Source of the DNA: Amycolatopsis sp. EV170708-02-1
GTDB taxonomy: Bacteria > Actinomycetota > Actinomycetes > Mycobacteriales > Pseudonocardiaceae
NCBI RefSeq assembly: GCF_022479115.1
Contig: NZ_CP092497.1
Coordinates: 6,572,001-6,636,000, forward strand
Direction: 5' to 3'
Length of the DNA: 64,000 nucleotides
Shown here: piece by piece, positions 41,573-50,335 of the stretch
How the letters are laid out: every line of letters begins with the position of its first letter
Numbering within the stretch: position 1 is the stretch's first letter
Program-made: the position numbers and the translations under genes
The notes under the pieces: generated by a model
What the model saw: the letters and a program-made list of their open reading frames with translations, nothing else
Told to the model about the DNA's origin: nothing
The model's database searches: none

Positions 41573-43876
41573 ATGAAGCCCGTGAGCACAAATGACGGCG
41601 GCACCTCGAACTCGGCAAGGAAGCGGAAGACCTCCGCCGCGAAACCGGAACCGGACAACGGCACGGCGAAACCCGCCCGCGCGCGGAAGACGACCAGCCC
41701 GGCCCCGCGCACGGCCGTCCGCGCGACGCGCGGTGGTTCGGCGAGCCGTCCCGCCCAGGAGTTCCGCGCGCTGCCCGCCGCGCCACCCGCGGTGACGGCG
41801 GCGCCCACGGCCGCCGGGAGCCTTCCCGACGACCGGTACTTCAACCGTGAGCTGTCGTGGCAGGACTTCAACGCGCGCGTGCTCGCGCTGGCCGAGGACG
41901 AGTCTCAGCCGCTGCTCGAACGCGCCAAGTTCCTGGCGATCTTCGCGTCCAATTTGGACGAGTTCTACATGGTGCGGGTCGCCGGGCTGAAACGCCGCGA
42001 CGAGACCGGCCTCCCGGTCCGCAGCGCGGACGGGCTCACCCCGCGCGAACAGCTGGCGTACATCGCCAAACGCAACCAGGACCTGGTCGAGCGGCACACG
42101 AACGCCTTCGAGCTGCACCTGCGGCCGCAGCTGGCCGACGAGGACATCCACATCGTCGGCTGGAACGACCTGACCGGCGCCGACCAGCTCCGGCTGTCCA
42201 ACTACTTCAGCGAGCAGATCTTCCCGGTGCTCACACCGCTGGCCGTGGATCCCGCGCACCCGTTCCCCTACATCTCCGGCCTTTCGCTCAACCTCGCGAT
42301 CACCGTCCGGGACCCGGAGGCCGGCACCGAGCGGTTCGCGCGCGTCAAGGTGCCGAGCAACGTGCCGCGCCTGATGCGCATCGAGCAGCAGCCGCGTGAG
42401 GTCCGCACCGCGACCTTCCTGCCGCTGGAGGAACTGATCGCCGCGCACCTCGGCGAGCTGTTCACCGGCATGGAGGTCACCGAGCACCACGCGTTCCGCG
42501 TCACCCGCAACGCGGACTTCGAGGTCGAGGAGGACCGGGACGAGGATCTTCTCCAGGCGCTGGAACGTGAACTGGCGCAGCGGCGGTTCGGCCCGCCGGT
42601 GCGGCTCGAAGTGGCGCAGGACATGAGCGAGCACATGCTCGAACTGCTGCTGCGCGAACTGGAGGTCGACCCGCGCGACGTCGTCGAGGTCCCGGGTCTG
42701 CTGGATCTGACCTGCCTGCACCAGTTGTCCGGCGTCGACCGGAAGGAACTCAAGGACCGCCCTTTCGTTCCCGCCACGCATCCGGCGTTCGGTGAGCGCG
42801 AGACGCCGAAGTCGGTGTTCGCCACGCTGCGCGAGGGCGACGTCCTCGTGCACCACCCGTACGACTCGTTCTCCACCAGCGTCCAGCGGTTCATCGAACA
42901 GGCCGCCGCGGACTCGAAGGTGCTGGCGATCAAGCAAACGCTGTACCGCACCTCCGGCGACTCCCCGATCGTCGACGCGCTGATCGACGCCGCCGAGGCG
43001 GGCAAGCAGGTCGTCGCGCTGGTCGAGATCAAGGCACGGTTCGACGAACAGGCCAACATCACCTGGGCCCGCACGCTGGAACGCGCGGGCGTGCACGTGG
43101 TCTACGGGCTCGTCGGGCTGAAGACGCACTGCAAGGTGTCGATGGTGGTGCGCCAGGAGGGTTCGACCATCCGCCGCTACTGCCATATCGGCACCGGCAA
43201 CTACAACCCGAAGACGGCGCGCCTGTACGAGGATCTCGGCATCCTGACCGCCGACCCGACGATCGGCGCGGACCTGACGGATCTGTTCAACGTGCTGACC
43301 GGGTACTCCCGCCAGGACACCTACCGCAACATCCTCACGTCGCCGCACGGGATCCGGCGCGGCATCGTGCGCGCGATCGGCGAGGAGATCGAGCTCGCCC
43401 GCGCCGGCCAGACGGCCGGGATCCGGATCAAGTGCAACTCGCTCGTCGACGAGCAGGTGATCGACGCGCTGTACCACGCCTCGCAGGCCGGGGTGCCGGT
43501 CGACATCGTGGTGCGCGGGATCTGCGCGCTGAAGCCGGGCGTGGAGGGGCTGAGCGAGAACATCCACGTGCGCTCGATCCTCGGGCGTTTCCTGGAGCAC
43601 TCGCGGATCTTCACCTTCCTCGCCGGCGGCACGCGATGGATCGGCAGCGCGGACATGATGCACCGCAACCTCGACCGCCGGATCGAAGCGCTGGTGCGGG
43701 TCAAGGATCCGAAACTCACGGCGCAGCTGGACTACATCTTCGAATCCGCGCTGCACCCCTCGACCCGGTGCTGGGTGCTGGGTTCCACCGGCGAGTGGAC
43801 CCCGTTCCCCGCGTCCGGGGACGACGTCCGCGACCACCAGGTCGAGCTGGCGAAGCGGCACGGAGCGGCGGGATGA
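41573..43876 (+). CDS. ppk: RNA degradosome polyphosphate kinase (PPK1)
   Basis: 767 residues. Synthesises polyphosphate from ATP reversibly. An N-terminal Ala/Pro/Arg-rich extension (about 1-85) not conserved in the family is followed by the PPK N domain ([20 protein letters not shown]), middle domain, and the two C-terminal kinase-like domains with [14 protein letters not shown] and [21 protein letters not shown], the His of which is the phosphoryl-accepting residue. Start at ATG 41573 may be a few codons long; a GTG at 41582 is also possible. Coupled to mutT1 (ATGA). Confidence 0.95.
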   Translation: MKPVSTNDGGTSNSARKRKTSAAKPEPDNGTAKPARARKTTSPAPRTAVRATRGGSASRPAQEFRALPAAPPAVTAAPTAAGSLPDDRYFNRELSWQDFNARVLALAEDESQPLLERAKFLAIFASNLDEFYMVRVAGLKRRDETGLPVRSADGLTPREQLAYIAKRNQDLVERHTNAFELHLRPQLADEDIHIVGWNDLTGADQLRLSNYFSEQIFPVLTPLAVDPAHPFPYISGLSLNLAITVRDPEAGTERFARVKVPSNVPRLMRIEQQPREVRTATFLPLEELIAAHLGELFTGMEVTEHHAFRVTRNADFEVEEDRDEDLLQALERELAQRRFGPPVRLEVAQDMSEHMLELLLRELEVDPRDVVEVPGLLDLTCLHQLSGVDRKELKDRPFVPATHPAFGERETPKSVFATLREGDVLVHHPYDSFSTSVQRFIEQAAADSKVLAIKQTLYRTSGDSPIVDALIDAAEAGKQVVALVEIKARFDEQANITWARTLERAGVHVVYGLVGLKTHCKVSMVVRQEGSTIRRYCHIGTGNYNPKTARLYEDLGILTADPTIGADLTDLFNVLTGYSRQDTYRNILTSPHGIRRGIVRAIGEEIELARAGQTAGIRIKCNSLVDEQVIDALYHASQAGVPVDIVVRGICALKPGVEGLSENIHVRSILGRFLEHSRIFTFLAGGTRWIGSADMMHRNLDRRIEALVRVKDPKLTAQLDYIFESALHPSTRCWVLGSTGEWTPFPASGDDVRDHQVELAKRHGAAG

Positions 43877-44808
43877 GCGGGACCGTGCGGGCGGCGGGAG
43901 CCGTTCTCTGGCGCCGTCAGGGTGACCGGATCGAGGTCGCGCTGGTGCACCGGCCGCGGTACGACGATTGGTCGCTGCCGAAGGGAAAGCTGGATCCGGG
44001 CGAGACCATCGCGGGCGCGGCGGTCCGGGAGATCGGTGAGGAGACCGGGTTCGAGGCGGTGCTCGGCCGGTATCTGGTCCGGACCGGATACACCGTGGCG
44101 GGAGTGCCGAAGACCGTCGACTACTTCTCCGCCCACGCGGTTTCCGGCGCGTTCGCGCCGAACGAGGAGGTCGACGAGCTGCGCTGGCTCGACACGGAGT
44201 CGGCGGAGAAACTGCTGACCCGGCCGGGCGACGTCCGGGTGCTGCGCGAGTTCTCCGCGCTGCCGCCGGAACTCACCACGGTGATCCTGGTGCGGCACGC
44301 CAAAGCGGGTAAACGCGACGAGTGGAACGGCGACGACGACCTGCGGCCGCTTTCGGACGCGGGCCAGCGCCAAGCCGAAGCACTGCGTTCGCTGCTGCGG
44401 CTTTACGCGCCCGGCAGGGTGCTCTCGGCGCCGCGGCTTCGGTGCGTCCAGACGGTGAACGGGCTCGCCGAGGATCTCGGGGTCGAGATCCGGCACGAGC
44501 CGCTGCTGTCGGAAGAGGGCTACTGGCCGGACCCGGTGCTCGGTGTCGCGCGGCTGCTGGCCATCGCCGGTGACGGCGGGACGCCCGTGATCTCCAGCCA
44601 GGGCGGGGTGATCCCGGACGTCGTCAGCGCGCTGGCCGACCGCGACGGCGTCGACCTGACCGCCGCGCGCGGCGGGGTGGTGCCGTCGAAGAAGGGCTCG
44701 TTCTGGGTGCTGTCGTTCCGGGCGCCGACCGAAGAGGACGGGCCGGTGCTCGTGGCGGCGGACTACTTCGCGTCGCCTTTGCCCACGCCCGCTCCCGCAC
44801 ACCCCTGA
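43873..44808 (+). CDS. mutT1: NUDIX hydrolase with C-terminal histidine phosphatase domain (MutT1)
   Basis: 311 residues. The Nudix box occupies residues 38-60 ([20 protein letters not shown] followed by TGF). The C-terminal domain starts with [15 protein letters not shown], the RHG-type phosphatase motif. Mycobacterial MutT1 hydrolyses 8-oxo-GTP and diadenosine polyphosphates, and sanitises the nucleotide pool; the two-domain layout is the same. ATG 43873 overlaps the ppk stop, a pairing also common in actinobacteria. Ends 10 bp before the repeat. Confidence 0.9.
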   Translation: MSGTVRAAGAVLWRRQGDRIEVALVHRPRYDDWSLPKGKLDPGETIAGAAVREIGEETGFEAVLGRYLVRTGYTVAGVPKTVDYFSAHAVSGAFAPNEEVDELRWLDTESAEKLLTRPGDVRVLREFSALPPELTTVILVRHAKAGKRDEWNGDDDLRPLSDAGQRQAEALRSLLRLYAPGRVLSAPRLRCVQTVNGLAEDLGVEIRHEPLLSEEGYWPDPVLGVARLLAIAGDGGTPVISSQGGVIPDVVSALADRDGVDLTAARGGVVPSKKGSFWVLSFRAPTEEDGPVLVAADYFASPLPTPAPAHP

Positions 44809-44818
44809 CGCTTTACCC

Positions 44819-44922
44819 GTGCTTGGAGACGCAACTCGCGTGTCTGAAGCCGTAACTCGCGAGTTACGCTTCCAGGCACGCGAGTTCCGTCTCCAAGCAC
44901 GCGAGTTACGCCTTCAAGCACG
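44819..44922. repeat. nested palindromic repeat after mutT1
   Basis: Outer near-perfect 24-base arms (44819-44842, 44877-44900; start GTGCTTGGAGACG) enclose a perfect 18-base palindrome (44851-44868, CGTAACTCGCGAGTTACG). A third partial copy (GCGAGTTACGCCTTCAAGCA) follows at 44901-44922. Probably a terminator between convergent mutT1 and hupB. Confidence 0.75.
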
Positions 44923-45194
44923 AGGAAATCCGCAGCCGCTCCCCCACGTGGGTGACGTGCCTGCTCCGGCTGTGCCGATGCCGTCGCTCCACTGTGGAGC
45001 CGGCGATCGGGACGACGCGTCCATCGGGGTGACAGGGAAAGCCCGGGCGAAGCGGATTCTTTTCCGCTGACTTCGCCTCACCGGGCGAGAATCGCATCAC
45101 ATTCGCCCACAGGGCGGCGCGGATCCATGGCCGGACAAGATCCCCGAAGGCCGCGCGCGAGCGTGTCAGAGCGAACCAGGGGGCCCCGGAAATG
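44923..45194. other. intergenic region without a recognised gene
   Basis: Between the repeat and the hupB terminator. It contains a small AGCGGA/TCCGCT hairpin at about 45050-45070 but no convincing reading frame or RNA gene. Confidence 0.5.
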
Positions 45195-45229
45195 CGGCAA
45201 GGCCCCGCGCGGGGCGCGGGGCCTTGCCG
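45195..45229 (-). terminator. hupB terminator hairpin
   Basis: Perfect 16-base arms CGGCAAGGCCCCGCGC/GCGCGGGGCCTTGCCG with a three-base loop, 24 bp beyond the hupB stop. No T tract follows in the minus-strand direction, but the position is typical. Confidence 0.7.
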
Positions 45230-45253
45230 TTGGCTCTCTCGTGGAGAGGGAGC

Positions 45254-45919
45254 TTACTTCTTCTTCGCGGCAGCCGAAGTCCGCTTGGCCGGAGCCTTCT
45301 TCGCGGGAGCCTTGGCAGCGGTCGCCTTGGCGGCCGGCTTCGCGGCGGCCTTGGTGGCGGTCGCCTTCTTGGCCGTGGTGGCGCGAGTCGTGGCCTTGGC
45401 GGCGGTCTTCGGCGCGGCCTTGGTCGCGGTCGTCTTGGCCGCGGCCTTGGTCGCGGTCGCCTTGGCGGCCGGCTTCGCGGCGGCACGCGTCGTCGTGGCG
45501 GCGGCGCGCGTCCGCGTGGTGGTGGAACGCGTCGCGGCCGGGCGGCTGGCGGCCGTCCGGGTCGTCGTCGCGCGGGTGGCGGTGGCACGAGTGGCGGTGC
45601 CGGCGGTCGCGCGCTTCACAGCGGTGGCCTTCGGCAGCTTCTTCGAACCACTGATGACGTCCTTGAAGGTCGTGCCGGCGCGGAACGCGGGCACGTTGGT
45701 CTTCTTGACGCGAACGGTCTCACCGGTGCGCGGGTTCCGCGCGGTGCGGGCGGCGCGGGCGCGCTTCTCGAACACACCGAAGCCGGTGATGTTCACCTTC
45801 TCGCCCTTGTTGACCGTCCGGATGATGATGTCGACAAGGCCATCGACGGCCTCCGACGCGACCTTCTTGTCGCCCAGGCGCTCCGACAGCGCCTCGATCA
45901 GCTGGGCCTTGTTGGCCAT
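45254..45919 (-). CDS. hupB: HU-type nucleoid protein with long Lys/Ala/Thr-rich tail
   Basis: 221 residues from ATG 45919, with GGAGG at good spacing. Residues 1-90 are a classic HU fold: [15 protein letters not shown] at the start and [24 protein letters not shown] as the DNA-binding arm. Residues about 100-221 are low-complexity, made almost only of Ala, Thr, Lys, Arg and Pro with repeated AAK/TAA/TTR motifs, similar to the histone-H1-like tail of mycobacterial HupB. Organises the chromosome; the tail binds DNA and can be modified. Followed by a strong hairpin, preceded by a -10-like box. Confidence 0.95.
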   Translation of the reverse strand: MANKAQLIEALSERLGDKKVASEAVDGLVDIIIRTVNKGEKVNITGFGVFEKRARAARTARNPRTGETVRVKKTNVPAFRAGTTFKDVISGSKKLPKATAVKRATAGTATRATATRATTTRTAASRPAATRSTTTRTRAAATTTRAAAKPAAKATATKAAAKTTATKAAPKTAAKATTRATTAKKATATKAAAKPAAKATAAKAPAKKAPAKRTSAAAKKK

Positions 45920-45978
45920 TCCAGTCCTCCAAGAAGAACTACTTGTACACGGCCCCGTCGGCCGACTTAGCGCACACG

Positions 45979-46006
45979 GTATTACCAATGCAGCACAAAT
46001 TCCAAA
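45979..46006 (-). promoter_or_regulatory. candidate promoter of hupB
   Basis: On the minus strand TTTGGA (46001-46006) and TAATAC (45979-45984) are 16 bases apart, about 60 bp upstream of the hupB start. The 253-bp region between hupB and leuD has no gene. Confidence 0.5.
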
Positions 46007-46172
46007 CGACGCGCGGAAATTTCCCTTGTCTCGGGGGCTGTTCCGCCTCCCGAGGGACCCCTTCAGGGCCTCTCGAGGTGCCGTTCGGTGTGGTTTCGGG
46101 GCTGTGTCGAGGACCCCCTGCCGGGGCGCGGATTCCCTGCTCAGCAAGGGAATCCGGCCCCTTCGGCCGGTG

Positions 46173-46775
46173 CTAGGAGGAGGCCGCCGGGAGGGTCACG
46201 GGCTTCCAGGAGGGGCGCCCGGTCTCGAAAGTGTCGATCTCATCCGCGTGGCGGAGTGTCAGGGCGATGTCGTCGAGCCCTTCGAGGAGCCGCCAGCGGG
46301 TGTAGTCGTCGATCTGGAAGGGCGCGGTGAAGTCCTTGGCCCGTACCGTCTTCGACTCGAGGTCCACCGTGACCTCCGTCCCGGGCTCGTTTTCGAGCAG
46401 CTTCCACAGCAGTTCGACGTCCGCCTGCTCGACCTGAGCGGCGACAAGGCCCTGCTTGCCCGAGTTGCCGCGGAAGATGTCCGCGAACCGGGAGGAGATC
46501 ACGACCCGGAAGCCGTAGTCCATCAAGGCCCAGACCGCGTGCTCGCGGGAAGAACCGGTGCCGAAGTCCGGGCCCGCGACCAGGACCGACCCGTTCCTGA
46601 AGGGCTCTTGGTTGAGGATGAACGACTCGTCGGACCGCCAGGCGGCGAAGAGCCCGTCCTCGAAGCCGGTGCGGCTCACGCGCTTGAGGTAGACCGCCGG
46701 GATGATCTGGTCAGTGTCCACGTTGGACCTGCGCAGCGGGACCCCGACGCCGGTGTGGTGGGTGAACGCGTCCAT
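46173..46775 (-). CDS. leuD: 3-isopropylmalate dehydratase small subunit
   Basis: 200 residues. With LeuC it isomerises 2- and 3-isopropylmalate in leucine synthesis. Typical signatures: [49 protein letters not shown] (substrate loop) and [10 protein letters not shown]. Complete, normal length. Downstream of leuC on the same strand with a 40-bp gap (46776-46815). Confidence 0.96.
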   Translation of the reverse strand: MDAFTHHTGVGVPLRRSNVDTDQIIPAVYLKRVSRTGFEDGLFAAWRSDESFILNQEPFRNGSVLVAGPDFGTGSSREHAVWALMDYGFRVVISSRFADIFRGNSGKQGLVAAQVEQADVELLWKLLENEPGTEVTVDLESKTVRAKDFTAPFQIDDYTRWRLLEGLDDIALTLRHADEIDTFETGRPSWKPVTLPAASS

Positions 46776-46815
46776 GTTGGGAACTCCTTCGCGGATGTCA
46801 GCGATGTCAGTGCCG

Positions 46816-48234
46816 TCAGCGGGCGGCGGCGGGCTGCAGGTCTTCGGGGCTGGACAGCGTTCCCCGCACGGCCGTGGCGGCCGCCACGAGCGGCGAGACC
46901 AGATGCGTCCGGCCGCCCTTGCCCTGCCTGCCTTCGAAGTTGCGGTTCGAGGTCGACGCGCTGCGCTCGCCCGGCTTGAGCTGGTCCGGGTTCATGCCGA
47001 GGCACATCGAGCAGCCGGCCTGACGCCATTCCGCGCCCGCTTCGGTGAAGACCTTGTCCAGCCCTTCGGCTTCCGCCGCCTGGCGGACGCGCATCGAGCC
47101 GGGGACGACGAGCATCCGCACCGAATCGGCGACCTTGTGCCCGCGCAGGACGTCCGCGGCGGCCCTCAGATCCTCGATCCGGCCGTTCGTGCACGAGCCG
47201 AGGAAGACGGTGTCCACCGCGATCTCACGCAGCGGCGTGCCCGGCTTCAGGTCCATATAGGACAGGGCCTTCTCAGCGGCGATGCGCTCGTTCTCGTCGC
47301 CGATGCGCTCCGGGTCGGGCACCTCGGCGCCCAGCGGGAGCCCCTGGCCCGGGTTCGTGCCCCACGTCACGAAAGGCGTGAGCTCGTCGGCGTTCAGGCG
47401 CACCTCGGCGTCGAAGACGGCGTCGTCGTCGGTGCGCAGTTCGCGCCAGTTTTCGACGGCGGCGTCCCAGTCCGCGCCCTGCGGGGCGTGCGGACGGCCC
47501 TTCAGATACGCGAACGTCGTCTCGTCCGGCGCGATGAGCCCGGCGCGCGCACCGGCTTCGATGGACATGTTGCACACCGTCATCCGGGCTTCCATCGACA
47601 GCTTTTCGATGGCTTCGCCGCGGTACTCGAGGACGTAGCCCTGCCCGCCGCCGGTGCCGATCTTCGCGATCACCGCCAGGATGATGTCCTTCGCCGTGAC
47701 GCCGGGCCGCAGTTGGCCGTCGACCGTGATCGCCATCGTCTTGAATGGACGGAGCGGCAGGGTCTGCGTGGCCATCACGTGTTCGACCTCGGAGGTGCCG
47801 ATGCCGAAGGCCATGGCGCCGAAGGCCCCGTGCGTCGAGGTGTGACTGTCGCCGCACACCACGGTCATCCCGGGCTGGGTCAGGCCCAGCTGCGGGCCGA
47901 TGACGTGCACGATGCCCTGCTCGGCGTCGCCCATCGGGTGCAGCCGGACACCGAACTCCTTGCAGTTGGCGCGAAGGGTGTCGACCTGGGTACGGGAAAC
48001 GGGATCCGCGATCGGCAGCTCGATGTCGATCGTCGGGACGTTGTGGTCCTCGGTCGCGATGGTGAGGTCGGGGCGGCGCAGTTTCCGGCCGGCCAGGCGC
48101 AGTCCGTCGAACGCCTGCGGGCTGGTGACCTCGTGCAGCAGGTGGAGATCGATGTAGAGCAGGTCGGGCTCGGCCCCCTCGCCGCGCCGCACCAGGTGCG
48201 ACTCCCACACTTTCTCGGCCAGTGTCCGGGGCAT
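46816..48234 (-). CDS. leuC: 3-isopropylmalate dehydratase large subunit
   Basis: 472 residues from ATG 48234, with GGAG at suitable spacing. Aconitase-family enzyme with a [4Fe-4S] cluster; the three ligands are in [14 protein letters not shown] and [13 protein letters not shown]. Early signatures are [38 protein letters not shown] and [16 protein letters not shown]. It acts in the leucine pathway with LeuD. Transcribed divergently from the IclR-type regulator, the usual actinobacterial arrangement in which NdgR/LtbR controls leuCD. Confidence 0.96.
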   Translation of the reverse strand: MPRTLAEKVWESHLVRRGEGAEPDLLYIDLHLLHEVTSPQAFDGLRLAGRKLRRPDLTIATEDHNVPTIDIELPIADPVSRTQVDTLRANCKEFGVRLHPMGDAEQGIVHVIGPQLGLTQPGMTVVCGDSHTSTHGAFGAMAFGIGTSEVEHVMATQTLPLRPFKTMAITVDGQLRPGVTAKDIILAVIAKIGTGGGQGYVLEYRGEAIEKLSMEARMTVCNMSIEAGARAGLIAPDETTFAYLKGRPHAPQGADWDAAVENWRELRTDDDAVFDAEVRLNADELTPFVTWGTNPGQGLPLGAEVPDPERIGDENERIAAEKALSYMDLKPGTPLREIAVDTVFLGSCTNGRIEDLRAAADVLRGHKVADSVRMLVVPGSMRVRQAAEAEGLDKVFTEAGAEWRQAGCSMCLGMNPDQLKPGERSASTSNRNFEGRQGKGGRTHLVSPLVAAATAVRGTLSSPEDLQPAAAR

Positions 48235-48277
48235 TTCCGGCTCCTCACATGCGATGGAATAGGTGCTTCCCACCATC

Positions 48278-48307
48278 TGGACATCTCAAACTTCGGGAAG
48301 ATAGTAT
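48278..48307 (+). promoter_or_regulatory. candidate promoter of the IclR gene in the leuC divergent region
   Basis: TGGACA (48278-48283) and TAGTAT (48302-48307) are 18 bases apart on the plus strand; the transcript would begin at or within a few bases of the GTG start at 48314, implying a leaderless mRNA. The 79-bp region 48235-48313 also has to hold the leuC promoter and the expected IclR-type operator. Confidence 0.55.
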
Positions 48308-48313
48308 CGGCTT

Positions 48314-49015
48314 GTGGGACAGCATAGCGGTATCGGAGTACTCGACAAGGCCGTGGCCGTGCTTCAGGCCGTGGCCGAAGATCCTTGTGGCCTGGCGGAA
48401 CTGTGCACGCGGACCGGATTGCCGCGCGCGACGGCGCATCGGCTCGCGGTCGGCCTGGAAGTGCATCGCCTGTTGCGCCGCGGCCCCGACGGCCGCTGGC
48501 GGCCGGGTACCGCACTCGCGGAACTGGCGGGCGGCTCGACCGACCCGCTGCTCGACGCGGCGAGTTCGGTGCTGCCGAAACTGCGCGACATCACCGGCGA
48601 AAGCGTGCAGCTGTACCGCCGCGACGGCGTCCAGCGCGTCTGCGTTTCGACGGCGGAACCGCCGAGCGGGCTCCGCGACACGGTGCCGATCGGTTCACGG
48701 CTGCCGATGACCGCGGGCTCCGGCGCGAAGGTGCTCGCCGCGTGGTCGGATCCGCACACGCAGCGCACGATCCTCACCGAGGCGGTGTACGGGGAGCGCA
48801 CCCTGCTCGAAGTGCGCCGTCGCGGCTGGGCCCAGAGCGTGGCCGAACGGGAACCGGGTGTGGCGAGTGTCTCGGCGCCGGTACGGGATTCGACGGGCAC
48901 CGTCGTCGCCGCGGTGTCGGTTTCCGGGCCCATCGAACGGATAGGGCGCAAGCCGGGGGCACGCTGGGCCGCGGACCTCCTCGCCGCCGCGGACGCGCTG
49001 CAGGAGCGCCTCTGA
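48314..49015 (+). CDS. IclR-family regulator of leucine genes (NdgR/LtbR-like)
   Basis: 233 residues from GTG 48314. IclR winged HTH about 1-60 (VAEDPCGLAELCTRTGLPRATAHRL), effector-binding GAF-like domain about 75-225 with IGSRLPMTAGSGAKVLAAW and SVSGPIERIGR. Divergent from leuCD in the same way as the characterised NdgR of Streptomyces and LtbR of Corynebacterium, which control branched-chain amino acid and other biosynthetic genes. By that analogy it represses or activates leuCD and autoregulates. No recognisable RBS, in line with a leaderless transcript. Confidence 0.9.
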   Translation: MGQHSGIGVLDKAVAVLQAVAEDPCGLAELCTRTGLPRATAHRLAVGLEVHRLLRRGPDGRWRPGTALAELAGGSTDPLLDAASSVLPKLRDITGESVQLYRRDGVQRVCVSTAEPPSGLRDTVPIGSRLPMTAGSGAKVLAAWSDPHTQRTILTEAVYGERTLLEVRRRGWAQSVAEREPGVASVSAPVRDSTGTVVAAVSVSGPIERIGRKPGARWAADLLAAADALQERL

Positions 49016-49023
49016 CCCTCGAA

Positions 49024-49066
49024 ACGAGTGAAGGCCCCCTGCGCGGTGCAGGGGGCCTTCACTCGT
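49024..49066. terminator. bidirectional terminator-like palindrome
   Basis: Perfect 19-base arms ACGAGTGAAGGCCCCCTGC/GCAGGGGGCCTTCACTCGT with a 5-base loop, between the end of the IclR gene and a convergent gene. Same GAAGGCCCCC core as the repeat at 23189. Confidence 0.8.
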
Positions 49067-49083
49067 ACTTCCGAAGGGTCCTA

Positions 49084-49476
49084 TCAGAACTCGTCGGCCT
49101 TGGTCAGCTCGTGTTCGAGGGTGTCGGCACGCGCGACGAGGGACTTCAGCGGATGTTCGAACTCGTTGACCAGATTCAGGTCGACCAGCGGGATCGTGTG
49201 CTTGAGCAGCGCGACACCGTCCACCACCGCCGCGCCGCCGACCGAGTCGCCGCCGGCCAGTTCGAGCAGGCGCCGCAGATCGATCTTGTCGGCCCAGCCG
49301 ACCGGGGACGAGATCTCCACCCACTCCGCGCCGTCGTGGTCGGGCAAGTGGTGCAAGGACACCTGCTGGCCGCGGCCGTCGCCGGTGTCGACGCGGAACC
49401 GGAGCCAGCCGTCCCGCTCTTCGAGCACCTCGTACCGCGCCCGGACGAAATTGATCACGCCTGCCCAGATGGACAC
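49084..49476 (-). CDS. conserved hypothetical protein, YbjN/chaperone-like appearance
   Basis: 130 residues from GTG 49476, preceded by GAGGTGACGAGG. The sequence has the mixed alpha/beta look of the YbjN or type III chaperone-like group: FVRARYEVLEERDGWLRFRVDTG, then QQVSLHHLPDHDGAEWVEISSPVG, an LRRLLELAGG helix, and a C-terminal ending NEFEHPLKSLVARADTLEHEL. No motif gives a function. It is flanked by two palindromic repeats, so likely its own transcript. Confidence 0.65.
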   Translation of the reverse strand: MSIWAGVINFVRARYEVLEERDGWLRFRVDTGDGRGQQVSLHHLPDHDGAEWVEISSPVGWADKIDLRRLLELAGGDSVGGAAVVDGVALLKHTIPLVDLNLVNEFEHPLKSLVARADTLEHELTKADEF

Positions 49477-49556
49477 CCTCGTCACCTCTCGGTTTCGCCG
49501 CCTCGTGCGCTGTCGAGCATGGCACATCCGGGGCGCGTGGGGCCCGCGGGAGGGAG

Positions 49557-49633
49557 CTGAAGGGGACTTTCGCCGCGTCTCACGCCGCCAAGGACGCTTT
49601 CACCACGTGGCATGCGGTGAAAGCGTCCTTCAG
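49557..49633. repeat. dispersed palindromic repeat, family B
   Basis: CTGAAGGGGACTTTC start as at 9057; inner arms AAGGACGCTTTCACC (49590-49604) and GGTGAAAGCGTCCTT (49616-49630) differ from the 9057 copy but remain perfectly complementary. Located between two same-strand genes. Confidence 0.75.
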
Positions 49634-49660
49634 TCGCCGTGACCTGAGTGGCGTGAGTGA

Positions 49661-50326
49661 CTACTGAAGCGGCGCCATCCGGTAACCCGACCCTCGCACG
49701 GTGTGGATCAGCGGCGGATCCTTGAGCTTCCGCCGCAGGCGCGCGATCACGACGTCCAGCACGTTGGACGCCGGATCGGCCATCTCGTCCCACGCGTACC
49801 GGATCAGTTCCCGCCGCGAAACCGGCCGCCCGGTCGCGGCCATCAGCCGCTCCATGACGAGATACTCCTTGCGGGTCACGGTGAGCAACACGCCCGCCCG
49901 CGAGATCTGGTGCCTGCCGGTGTCGAGTTCGACGTCGGCGCAGCGCAGGATGACCGCCTGCCCGGCCATGTCCCGGCGGCACAGGCTGCGCACCCGCGCG
50001 ATCAGTTCCGGCATCGCGAAGGGCTTGACCAGGTAATCACCGCCGCCGACGCGTAAACCGTCGATCCGGTCGGCGACGCTGTCGCGGGCGGTCAGGAACA
50101 GCACCGGCATCGGCCATCCGGCGCTGCGCCGGTTACGGACGTACGCCAACGCGTCGCCGGAAGGCAGCATCCGGTCGAACACCGCGCAGTCGTAGGCGTT
50201 CACCATCAGCGCCTCGTCCGCGCCCGGCAGGTCTGCGGCGGTGTCCACCGCGAAACCGTCGCCGCGCAGGGCGAATTCCAGCGCCACCCGCAAGTTTTCG
50301 TCGTCCTCGGTCACCAGCACCCGCAC
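49661..50326 (-). CDS. OmpR-family response regulator without a kinase next to it
   Basis: 221 residues. Receiver about 1-115 with VLVTEDDENLRVALE, the phosphoacceptor region DCAVFDRMLPSGDAL, LTARD and YLVKPF; winged helix about 130-221 ending HTVRGSGYRM. It is a paralogue of the regulator at 52798 (same VFDRMLPxGDA motif instead of the usual LDLxLPxxDG). It follows the AAA+ gene by 9 bp on the same strand, so it is probably the last gene of the LuxR-AAA-regulator unit. Partner kinase unknown; the kinase at 53460 is a candidate. Confidence 0.9.
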   Translation of the reverse strand: MRVLVTEDDENLRVALEFALRGDGFAVDTAADLPGADEALMVNAYDCAVFDRMLPSGDALAYVRNRRSAGWPMPVLFLTARDSVADRIDGLRVGGGDYLVKPFAMPELIARVRSLCRRDMAGQAVILRCADVELDTGRHQISRAGVLLTVTRKEYLVMERLMAATGRPVSRRELIRYAWDEMADPASNVLDVVIARLRRKLKDPPLIHTVRGSGYRMAPLQ

Positions 50327-50335
50327 ACCGGAACG

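Noticed and set aside
41522..43861. 779-codon open frame on the minus strand
   Set aside because: Antisense to ppk, whose motifs and codon pattern are perfect; GC-rich DNA gives long antisense frames. The protein has no recognisable motif.
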